Positions 1-4,708 of a stretch of DNA of 5,997 bases are shown in pieces (position 1 is the stretch's first letter; every line of letters begins with the position of its first letter). A program made the position numbers and the translations under genes. The notes under the pieces were generated by a model. The model ran no database searches and was not told the origin of the DNA. It worked only from the letters and a program-made list of their open reading frames with translations. Where the stretch lies: contig CAVBWS010000072.1 of NCBI GenBank assembly GCA_963599255.1, forward strand, positions 1 through 5,997. The letters run 5' to 3'. Source of the DNA: RGIG5612 sp963599255. GTDB taxonomy: Bacteria > Bacillota > Clostridia > Lachnospirales > Lachnospiraceae.

Positions 1-26
1 TTTCCTACTACTTTTGCCAGTCGCAC
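1..26 (-). CDS. start of an unidentified gene, cut by the window edge
   Basis: A GTG codon at 26-24 follows a strong ribosome binding site AAGGAGG (40-34 on the minus strand) at 7 nt spacing. It opens the frame MRLAKVVG, which runs out of the window. It overlaps the end of the YjcQ-like reading frame in another register. The site lies about 30 bp beyond the last 36-bp repeat, so this is either the next cassette of the array or the first gene after it. Eight residues are too few to name a family. The support is the ribosome binding site and its spacing only. Confidence 0.4.
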
Positions 27-274
27 AGCCTGACCTCCTTACATGGATCTCTTAAGTTGAACGGTGTACCATTTTCGGCGGGTCGTTCAAGTTCGATGAG
101 GTTATATTTCACAAGGTTATGCATGATGTATTCCCAGTATCTTTTATTTATTTTATCAAGCATCGGACTGTCGTAGTTCAGTAATGCACTCTGCACGTCA
201 TCGCCGCTTTTTAGACATTTATACAGATATGACAATATCTGATATACAATTACTGGATAGTCATTTTTAGCCAT
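8..274 (-). CDS. YjcQ-like winged-helix protein, C-terminus replaced by the repeat
   Basis: This reading frame of 88 codons has a good ribosome binding site (AAAGGAG, 288-282, 7 nt from ATG). The first 61 residues look like the start of the YjcQ family, small phage- and prophage-associated proteins thought to form a winged helix: MAKNDYPVIVYQILSYLY, then NKRYWEYIMHNLVKYNLI. At residue 62 the frame enters the 36-bp repeat (91-56) exactly in register and reads LERPAENGTPFN, then 15 residues without family resemblance before a TAG. The usual C-terminal strand and helix are therefore missing, and the real gene was cut at position 92. The ribosome binding site lies one base from the upstream repeat copy (290-325), so the gene piece fills the interval between two repeats with almost no flank. 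Whether the hybrid protein folds is unknown. The family call is from memory of its N-terminal pattern and is moderately sure. Confidence 0.6.
   Translation of the reverse strand: MAKNDYPVIVYQILSYLYKCLKSGDDVQSALLNYDSPMLDKINKRYWEYIMHNLVKYNLIELERPAENGTPFNLRDPCKEVRLCDWQK
56..91. repeat. 36-bp repeat, copy 1
   Basis: This copy is identical over 36 bp to the copy at 855-890. On the plus strand it starts GTTGAACG and ends CGTTCAAG, giving 7-bp inverted ends (TTGAACG/CGTTCAA). The base after the right end is T in all three copies, so the unit may be 37 bp. On the minus strand it is translated in frame as LERPAENGTPFN at the end of the YjcQ-like reading frame. Confidence 0.85.
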
Positions 275-289
275 GGTGTTACTCCTTTA

Positions 290-325
290 GTTGAACGATG
301 CACCATTTTCAGCGGGTCGTTCAAG
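290..325. repeat. 36-bp repeat, copy 2 (3 substitutions)
   Basis: This copy matches the other two at 33 of 36 positions, with the changes at 298 (G to A), 301 (T to C) and 311 (G to A) on the plus strand. The inverted ends are intact. It carries the TGA stop (323-321) of the small gene upstream and is followed after one base by the ribosome binding site of the YjcQ-like gene. Unlike many arrays, the divergent repeat is in the middle and not at the leader-distal end. Confidence 0.85.
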
Positions 326-569
326 TTACCTCACTCAAAACATCGTCTTCATACTTGATATAAATTCTGTCCCAGTATTTTTGGACTTCTATACCATAGG
401 CAGTTATCTCGTTATTATGCTCTAATATGTCAAATATAATAATTTCATTAAGTTTGTCTATAAATATCTCCCAATCATCACTGTTAAGTAGCTTTTCCGC
501 AGCATCAGGAAGATATTTAAATGCTGTTTTTATTTCTTCATTAGTCAGGTAATCTTTTATTTTTTTCAT
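321..569 (-). CDS. small acidic protein, probable immunity partner of the toxin fragment
   Basis: This is an 82-residue acidic, mostly helical protein (TNEEIKTAFKYLPDAAEKLL, later GIEVQKYWDRIY). Its ATG lies inside the 3' end of the toxin-like reading frame, overlapping it by 29 bp (541-569), the compact arrangement of toxin-immunity pairs. The ribosome binding site is only a weak purine stretch, so translation may depend on coupling to the upstream frame. The pattern resembles small proteins found downstream of phage head-morphogenesis or polymorphic-toxin genes in Firmicutes. The last codons reach the repeat boundary and the TGA stop is supplied by repeat copy 2, so a few native C-terminal residues may be lost. 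The immunity role is inferred from position and size; no named family is certain. Confidence 0.55.
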   Translation of the reverse strand: MKKIKDYLTNEEIKTAFKYLPDAAEKLLNSDDWEIFIDKLNEIIIFDILEHNNEITAYGIEVQKYWDRIYIKYEDDVLSEVT

Positions 570-854
570 CTTTTCTTTTTCTCTTTCTGTTAGGGTTAGC
601 TTGAATCAAATCGCCTGTTGACGGATTTACGGACACATCTATTTTCCCGTTATTGAAAATCTGACTTAACTTTTCGCCTCTTTTTTGCGCAAATCCAATG
701 CTTGTCTCGTTACTTGTAAGTGCATCAATAACGTCATCTAATTCTACACCGTTTCTTTTCTGTTCAACCGAGCCGAATATTCTTGCAGTAAAATGTGGTA
801 CATAACCTTTAATTTCTATACCGTTAACAGTTGTTATGCCAATTATTTCATTTT
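541..854 (-). pseudogene. toxin-like C-terminal domain, 5' end missing
   Basis: A frame open from inside repeat copy 3 to a TAA at 543-541 encodes about 104 residues after the repeat, but has no ATG and no ribosome binding site. The content is protein-like: GITTVNGIEIKGYVPHFTAR, then GVELDDVIDAL, then FNNGKIDVSVNPSTGDLIQA, then a Lys/Arg-rich tail. The pattern of KG..H...R followed by a glycine turn and V.VNP.TG..I..NP is typical of nuclease toxin domains of the barnase/EndoU/colicin/RelE (BECR) type at the C-termini of polymorphic toxins and phage head-morphogenesis proteins. That assignment is from memory. The upstream delivery or capsid part is absent and the break is at or within a codon or two of the repeat edge (855). 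The downstream immunity-like gene is complete or nearly so. It is unlikely to be translated unless read through from the repeat. Confidence 0.55.
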
Positions 855-890
855 GTTGAACGGTGTACCATTTTCGGCGGGTCGTTCAAG
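855..890. repeat. 36-bp repeat, copy 3 (nearest cas2)
   Basis: This copy is identical to copy 1, which lies about 800 bp away, and has inverted ends TTGAACG/CGTTCAA. It is the first repeat met after cas2 in the direction of the operon, with 80 bp between the cas2 stop and its edge. That is the position of a leader-proximal CRISPR repeat. The perfect identity of copies 1 and 3 argues for recent copying or selection on the sequence. Confidence 0.85.
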
Positions 891-970
891 TATTACATTT
901 TGTATCAATTTATGATTATGAATACCATATGTAGACAGCTTCCATGGGCGAGTGCCATCTACGGTTAAAA
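891..970 (-). other. gap between cas2 and first repeat (possible leader)
   Basis: These 80 AT-rich bases lie where a CRISPR leader would be. I see no convincing -35/-10 pair and no terminator. One minus-strand frame is open through the whole gap and through repeat copy 3 (1016-843, stop TAA), reading for example TVDGTRPWKLSTYG before LERPAENGTPFN. This may be chance, or it may be a gene fragment in place of a true leader. Confidence 0.3.
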
Positions 971-1276
971 TTATATCATTATATGGCAGTTTGTACCAAC
1001 CGTTTTCTCTTGGTTGTCAGTACTCCCGGTTACCATGTAAATATTGTTGTATTGCTTTTCTGTTAATCTGATTATTCTGACAGTCCCCGTTTTCGGAGCC
1101 ACATCCTGGATACGTCTGTAGTGTTTCTCAGATGCTTTTCTGTTTTGAACAATTCTCATATATACTTCCGGAGCAATTCTCAGGTAGCCATCACGATGCA
1201 GGAATTTTCTTAGGTTAGTATATTCTGTTTTTGTTCCCCACTTATCTGTAGGACTTAAGATTACAATTAACCTCAT
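971..1276 (-). CDS. cas2: CRISPR-associated protein Cas2
   Basis: The 101-residue product has the size and ferredoxin-like pattern of Cas2, the small dimer that bridges two Cas1 dimers in the spacer integrase. It begins MRLIVILSPTDKWGT, continues with LRKFLHRDGYLRIAPEVYMR (about residues 22-41), then GTVRIIRLTEKQY (64-76), and ends in a short C-terminal strand. Its ATG overlaps the cas1 stop as ATGA, so the two genes are translationally coupled. The usual Asp of the first strand (YD or FDLP motif near residue 8) is replaced by SPTD, with Asp at 11. In characterised systems Cas2 nuclease activity is not needed for integration, so the protein could still work structurally. The call rests on the neighbouring cas1 as well as the sequence. 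Confidence 0.9.
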   Translation of the reverse strand: MRLIVILSPTDKWGTKTEYTNLRKFLHRDGYLRIAPEVYMRIVQNRKASEKHYRRIQDVAPKTGTVRIIRLTEKQYNNIYMVTGSTDNQEKTVGTNCHIMI

Positions 1277-2178
1277 TCAGAGATGACCTCCATGTTTTCA
1301 ACCGGAATGATTACAGGAAGCAGAAGATTCTCATTGGTTTTATCCAGGATAATACGTTTTAGGCTCGAAACGGTCAATTCAATTGCCGACATAATGCTCA
1401 TTTTTACGCCGCCTATGATGCAGGCATTATGCAGAGTATGAGCCAAAGCCCTTCGTTCATTTTTTGCGAGAATAACATTTGATCCTATATTATCGTGTGC
1501 AACTAAATCAACGAACGCCCGGAACGGTTCTATCAGATCATCGGCCAAATTGTATGCATTTAATTGGCTGTCATGGTGAATTCCGAATGTCGGATGAAAT
1601 CCGGCAGCTACAAGAGTCCTGGCTATATAGCTTCTCACCACAGCATATCCATAATTCAGTCTGCTGTTGACAGGATCATCCACTCTGCGATTTAATCCTT
1701 CATGGTAATATTCAAAATATTCCTTTGCAGCCAGAGCCTCGTTTATATCGACATTAGTTTTGTTGAGTTCTGCAGCATACTTGTAAATATGTTCAGAACC
1801 GTTAATACCCATAATAGATAAAGCACCAGCCTGATTGTTGATTTTCTGTTTTGTAATCTGCATCCAGAGGCTCAGGTATTTGTCTTTTGGGGTATCAACT
1901 TGTGCATGCATTAACTTGGACTGTCTGGCATGTCCCTCAAATGGCAATAAAATAGCCGTTGGCAGATACTTTTCGTCCAAAGTCATGAATGAAATTTTAT
2001 TCTGACTTAAAATTGATAAATCCATCGTTGAGAGTCTGATATTGGCACCATGAACCATAATTTGGTTCAAATCTTCTACCGGAATAGATATCAGTCCGTC
2101 TTCGGATAATATCTCCAGTTGTCCATCCTTTATATGAATTTCACATGCCTTACTAATTTCTAGGGTCCTGAATCCCAT
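1273..2178 (-). CDS. cas1: CRISPR-associated integrase Cas1, type II-like
   Basis: Cas1 is the metal-dependent integrase that inserts new DNA into CRISPR arrays together with Cas2. The 301-residue product is of type II Cas1 length. It begins MGFRTLEISKACEIHIKDG, has an N-terminal beta domain to about residue 80 and a helical catalytic domain after that. The expected metal ligands are visible: E147 in NEALAAKEYF, H202 in FGIHHDSQLN and E217 in DDLIEPFRA. I chose ATG 2178 because AGAAGGG lies about 9 nt upstream and because the duplicated copy at 3785 preserves the same start. A TTG-started extension of 21 residues (to 2241) is probably untranslated leader. It ends by overlapping cas2 (ATGA). 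No cas9 or csn2 is in the window: upstream lies an ATPase gene, and before that only a fragment of cas1. Confidence 0.95.
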   Translation of the reverse strand: MGFRTLEISKACEIHIKDGQLEILSEDGLISIPVEDLNQIMVHGANIRLSTMDLSILSQNKISFMTLDEKYLPTAILLPFEGHARQSKLMHAQVDTPKDKYLSLWMQITKQKINNQAGALSIMGINGSEHIYKYAAELNKTNVDINEALAAKEYFEYYHEGLNRRVDDPVNSRLNYGYAVVRSYIARTLVAAGFHPTFGIHHDSQLNAYNLADDLIEPFRAFVDLVAHDNIGSNVILAKNERRALAHTLHNACIIGGVKMSIMSAIELTVSSLKRIILDKTNENLLLPVIIPVENMEVISE

Positions 2179-2216
2179 GGCCGTTATCCCTTCTAATATG
2201 TAGAACAAAAACAAAT
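2115..2216. repeat. ~102-bp direct repeat, copy at intact cas1 start
   Basis: This stretch holds the cas1 upstream region with its ribosome binding site and cas1 codons 1-21. It is about 93% identical to 3722-3824: six substitutions and one single-base indel by eye. The two copies flank the ATPase gene in direct orientation. Homology stops after the codon for L21 of Cas1 on one side and near the stop codon of the upstream gene on the other. Confidence 0.9.
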
Positions 2217-2230
2217 TAACGGTATGTTGG

Positions 2231-2247
2231 ATAAAATTCAATTTTAT
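2231..2247. repeat. 17-bp AT palindrome at ATPase-cas1 junction
   Basis: ATAAAATT-C-AATTTTAT has perfect 8-bp arms around one base and touches the ATPase stop codon, 52 bp before the cas1 ATG. The stem is AT only and is not followed by a T-run on the minus strand, so it would be a poor terminator. It could be an operator-like site or the scar of the ATPase insertion, since it lies just outside the cas1-derived direct repeat. Confidence 0.4.
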
Positions 2248-3575
2248 TATGTCAAAAAAGGCATCAGATAAAACGGTTTTAACAATAAATTTTCCTCTTT
2301 ACCAACATCTTTCTGCGACAGCAGATATATGTTATTCACATTCTTCGAAAACTTTTTGTAAAACATCTTGATCGACTCATATTTTCCCGCCCCGGAAGAT
2401 TTTATTTCAAAAGCATTTATTTTGCTTCCCTCTGAAATCAGAAAATCGACTTCATAATAATGTGTACTTCCTTTTTTCTCCCATGTATGATAATAAAGTT
2501 CTCTGCCGGACGCTGCAATCATTTGAGCAACAAGGTTTTCATAAAGATATCCAAAGTTTGCAGGCAATTTGTCAGATAATAATTTTGCATATATATCATT
2601 TTCCGTTACCGGTCGATCGATAAACATCAATGTCACGAATAATCCTGTATCCGAAAGGTATAATTTATAACTGTCAAAATCTTTTGTGTCTGTCAGACTT
2701 ACTCTTGGATCTGTTGAATTATAGCATGGTAAAATTGTTTTGGAATCAATCAGCTCGTATAATAATTCATCTACCTTCGGATTGCCCCTCTTTCCTATGG
2801 CCGTTGTAATTCTGTATTTTCGCGAATCTTTTGCCAACTGAGCCGGAATGGAATGATACAAAGAAGATATTCTTCCTGATGCATCAATCTTTTTAAAGTC
2901 CTCTTCGTAAAGGGCTATAATCTGTCTTTTAACCATATCAATTTCCGAAAAGTTTTTCCCTTCCAGATATGCTTCTATTGCCTGTGGCATACCTCCCACA
3001 GCCATATAGATCCTCAGATCTCTCATTAATTTACGATTTGTTGCTTGCCCAATAGCCGAATTCATATGATAAATTTTTTCCAAAAGATCATAGTTATTGC
3101 CAATAGCTGTACAGAACTCTTCGTAATCCATAGGATATACTTGTATTTTCATTTCTTCCGATGGGATTAAAATATCTTTTACATTTTTCTTTATTGATAT
3201 CAAAGAACCTGTCTCCAGATAATTGTATCTACCATCTGCCACCAGGTGCTTTATGGCCTGTCTTGCTTGCGGAAAAAGCTGGACTTCATCAAAAATAATC
3301 AATGATTCATGATCATATAAAGTAACGCCTGTTTCCGCCTGTAATCTCAGGAAAAACATATTCAGATTTCCTATATCATTAAAACAACCACGTATATTAT
3401 CTGCTGCTTTTGAAAAATCAATCAAAATGTATGACCTATATTCATTCTGGGCAAAATGCTCAGCAATTGTTGATTTTCCAACTCGTCTTGCTCCTTCTAG
3501 TAATACGGCATATTTTTCTGCATACTTTTCTTTCCATTCCAACAATTTTTTATACGCTTTTCTTTCAAAAAACAT
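2247..3575 (-). CDS. AAA ATPase with DUF4143 / nuclease-like C-terminus
   Basis: The 442-residue protein belongs to the AAA_14-DUF4143 family of uncharacterised ATPases, common in gut Firmicutes and Bacteroidetes. Walker A is GARRVGKS (28-35) and Walker B is LIIFDEVQ (92-99, D96 E97). The ETGS at 121-124 sits where sensor 1 is expected. The C-terminal part has E346, D377 in YEVDFLI and E390/K392 in FEIKSS, the E...D...ExK layout of the PD-(D/E)XK nuclease fold seen in DUF4143. The start at 3575 is chosen for AAGGAGG (3588-3582) at 6 nt and because family members begin near this MFFERKAYKKLLEW; an upstream ATG would add 18 residues. It has its own promoter (3601-3629) and lies between two copies of the cas1 start, so it is an insertion in the cas locus. 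Its function is unknown; it is not a recognised Cas protein. Confidence 0.85.
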   Translation of the reverse strand: MFFERKAYKKLLEWKEKYAEKYAVLLEGARRVGKSTIAEHFAQNEYRSYILIDFSKAADNIRGCFNDIGNLNMFFLRLQAETGVTLYDHESLIIFDEVQLFPQARQAIKHLVADGRYNYLETGSLISIKKNVKDILIPSEEMKIQVYPMDYEEFCTAIGNNYDLLEKIYHMNSAIGQATNRKLMRDLRIYMAVGGMPQAIEAYLEGKNFSEIDMVKRQIIALYEEDFKKIDASGRISSLYHSIPAQLAKDSRKYRITTAIGKRGNPKVDELLYELIDSKTILPCYNSTDPRVSLTDTKDFDSYKLYLSDTGLFVTLMFIDRPVTENDIYAKLLSDKLPANFGYLYENLVAQMIAASGRELYYHTWEKKGSTHYYEVDFLISEGSKINAFEIKSSGAGKYESIKMFYKKFSKNVNNIYLLSQKDVGKEENLLLKPFYLMPFLT

Positions 3576-3600
3576 CTTCTGCCTCCTTGAATCTAGGTAT

Positions 3601-3629
3601 GTTATATCGCAGAGCATACATTTCTTCAA
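3601..3629 (-). promoter_or_regulatory. sigma-A-type promoter for the ATPase gene
   Basis: On the minus strand TTGAAG (3629-3624) and TATAAC (3606-3601) are separated by exactly 17 bp. Each box has one or two differences from consensus. Transcription would start near 3594, just before the AAGGAGG site, giving a very short leader. Read-through could also drive cas1 and cas2, because I see no terminator after the ATPase. Confidence 0.6.
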
Positions 3630-3692
3630 GATTGTTTATTTTGATTTTATGCATTTCTTCAAAGTTATTTCCCGCCGTTTTTTATTTCAAGA

Positions 3693-3785
3693 TTACTGCT
3701 CCACTTTTAGAATAGCATCAACCAGCTGTCCATCCTTTATATGAATTTCACATGCCTTACTAATTTCTAGGGTTCTGAATCCCAT
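3693..3785 (-). pseudogene. 5' remnant of cas1 (21 codons) with foreign tail
   Basis: ATG 3785 opens MGFRTLEISKACEIHIKDG followed by QL, identical in protein sequence to the first 21 residues of the intact Cas1. It then switches to VDAILKVEQ and a TAA at 3695-3693. The ribosome binding region is conserved too. The homology break after the leucine codon marks one edge of the inserted ATPase segment. It lies 38 bp behind the acetyltransferase stop, which suggests that cas1 once followed the acetyltransferase gene directly. A 30-residue product may still be made but cannot act as Cas1. Confidence 0.85.
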
Positions 3786-3824
3786 GCGCCGTTATCCCTT
3801 CTAATGTGCAGATCAAAAATAAAT
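3722..3824. repeat. ~103-bp direct repeat, copy at cas1 remnant
   Basis: This is the partner of 2115-2216. One edge is at the acetyltransferase stop codon (3826-3824) and the other follows cas1 codon 21. Together the pair brackets about 1.5 kb containing the ATPase gene and its promoter. The ~7% divergence means either an old duplication or arrival of the segment from a related but different cas locus. Confidence 0.9.
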
Positions 3825-4432
3825 CAGCAGATTCCGCCCCATATAACATCAGGCTGGTCGGCAATGTGTTCTCCGAGGAACTTCTCCATCCAGATCATGT
3901 CATACCACCTTCCGAATTTATAAGCGCATTGGTGAAACACTCCAACCTTGCTGTAGCCAGATCTTTCATGAAACCTTATACTGGCGTTAGTGAGATATTC
4001 ATCCTCCACCTGTGTGCATGCAATGCAGGCATTTACATTAAGAATGTTCATTGCTTTAAGCCGCTTCTCAAGCTCGGCATAAAGCTGTCTCCCTATACCC
4101 ATATTGTGTGCATCTCTATCGACATATATGCTTGTTTCCACACTCCAATTATATGCAGCTCTTGATTTAAAACAGCCGGCATACGCATATCCGACAATTC
4201 TTTCATGCTGCGAAGGTGCAGAATCCTTCTCAGCATCGTCTTCGCAGGGGTTCTCTACTGCGACAATATAAGGGTATTTTTCAATGGTGTGTCTGATCCT
4301 TTCTTCAAATTCAGCAGCACTGGGAACATCATATTCATAAGTGATCGCTGTATTTTCTACATAGTATGAATATATATCAAGCAAAGCTCCGGCGTCCTCC
4401 GGCTTTGCGGTGCGTATAGTAATATCCTTCAT
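3824..4432 (-). CDS. GNAT-family N-acetyltransferase (PAT/MnaT-like)
   Basis: The 202-residue product transfers an acetyl group from acetyl-CoA to a small amine. It begins ITIRTAKPEDAGALLDIYSYYV, typical of the phosphinothricin/methionine-sulfone acetyltransferase branch. The acetyl-CoA motif SIYVDRDAHNMGIGRQLY spans residues 101-118, with the pyrophosphate loop at NMGIGR (110-115). The end has the branch signature NASIRFHERSGY (149-160) and KFGRWYDMIWMEK (172-184). An acidic stretch at about residues 61-78 (NPCEDDAEKDSAPSQHER) is longer than usual for this branch. The ATG at 4432 follows GGAGG at 4443-4439. It reads toward the cas1 remnant and may have shared a transcript with cas1 before the ATPase arrived. 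The substrate cannot be told from sequence, and a defence role is not implied. Confidence 0.88.
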   Translation of the reverse strand: MKDITIRTAKPEDAGALLDIYSYYVENTAITYEYDVPSAAEFEERIRHTIEKYPYIVAVENPCEDDAEKDSAPSQHERIVGYAYAGCFKSRAAYNWSVETSIYVDRDAHNMGIGRQLYAELEKRLKAMNILNVNACIACTQVEDEYLTNASIRFHERSGYSKVGVFHQCAYKFGRWYDMIWMEKFLGEHIADQPDVIWGGIC

Positions 4433-4500
4433 TAATTTTCCTCCGGTAAGGTTTCATTTGAGTTGGTCCCTGTTTATTGAACGTCAATCATTTAACATTT

Positions 4501-4543
4501 ATAGGCCCTTGAAAAGTGCCTATGCAGCGGATTATACCGCCGC
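4501..4543. repeat. two back-to-back hairpins between divergent genes
   Basis: ATAGGCCCTT-GAA-AAGTGCCTAT (4501-4523) has 10-bp arms with one mismatch. It abuts GCAGCGG-ATTATA-CCGCCGC (4524-4543), which has 7-bp arms with one mismatch that becomes a G-U pair on the minus-strand RNA. Neither is followed by a T-run on either strand, so they are not plain terminators. The rest of 4433-4708 holds only the promoters listed and no gene. Confidence 0.5.
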
Positions 4544-4559
4544 AATATCATACATGCAA
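4531..4559 (-). promoter_or_regulatory. possible promoter for the acetyltransferase gene
   Basis: On the minus strand a perfect TATAAT (4536-4531) lies 17 bp after TTGCAT (4559-4554), a weak -35 box. The -10 falls in the loop of the GC-rich hairpin at 4524-4543. Start would be near 4524, leaving a ~90-nt leader that begins with the 4501-4523 hairpin. A TTGACG at 4487-4482 has no good -10 at the right distance. Confidence 0.35.
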
Positions 4560-4597
4560 ATCGATCTACATCAGCGTACATAAACGGACAAAAAAGA

Positions 4598-4625
4598 TTG
4601 AAAGAGATTGTCATTATAATATAAT
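4598..4625 (+). promoter_or_regulatory. promoter for the secreted-protein gene
   Basis: TTGAAA (4598-4603) and TATAAT (4620-4625) are separated by 16 bp. A second TATAAT at 4615-4620 overlaps it but has no -35 at the right distance. Start near 4632 gives a leader of about 77 nt before the ATG at 4709. Confidence 0.6.
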
Positions 4626-4708
4626 AGTCAGCGGAAGATGTCCGTATGCAGCTTAAAATCAGCATGTAAATGCGGGCAACAAAACGAAACAGAGCAAAAG
4701 GAGCAGGC

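Larger units (their letters stand above)
56..890 (-). CRISPR. atypical CRISPR-like repeat/cassette array behind cas1-cas2
   Basis: Three direct copies of one 36-bp repeat lie at 56-91, 290-325 and 855-890, beginning 80 bp after the cas2 stop codon, where a type II array is expected. The intervals are 529 bp (326-854) and 198 bp (92-289), far above the ~30 bp spacers of type II arrays, and both contain gene pieces. A standard CRISPR finder would reject the array on spacer length. It could be an array with giant inserts, a decayed array into which DNA was inserted, or an integron-like cassette array that uses the repeat as its recombination site. The minus strand is given because the cas genes point that way; the true direction of transcription is not known. 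Confidence 0.5.

Noticed and set aside
1..26. Resemblance of MRLAKVVG to the start of EutN/CcmL microcompartment vertex proteins
   Set aside because: Eight residues are too few for a family call.
92..289. 198 bp as three lost 66-bp repeat-spacer units
   Set aside because: A series of lost units would leave 30 + 66n bp, which 198 does not fit, and the stretch is a continuous gene.
1479..1670. Plus-strand 63-codon frame
   Set aside because: It is antisense to the catalytic half of cas1.
2179..2241. 21-residue N-terminal extension of Cas1 from a TTG start
   Set aside because: No ribosome binding site supports it, the ATG at 2178 has one, and the duplicated copy preserves that ATG while not preserving the upstream frame.
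3576..3629. 18-residue upstream extension of the ATPase
   Set aside because: It would start inside the promoter, while the ATG at 3575 has AAGGAGG at ideal distance and matches the usual family start.
3410..3744. Two overlapping plus-strand reading frames of about 100 codons
   Set aside because: They are antisense to the ATPase start and its upstream region, have no ribosome binding site and have low-complexity hydrophobic content.
3806..4165. Plus-strand reading frame of 119 codons
   Set aside because: It is the antisense shadow of the acetyltransferase gene, which has clear family motifs.
4477..4483. TTGAACG matching the repeat end, as a tracrRNA or extra repeat
   Set aside because: Only 7 bases match and the flanks show no further similarity.
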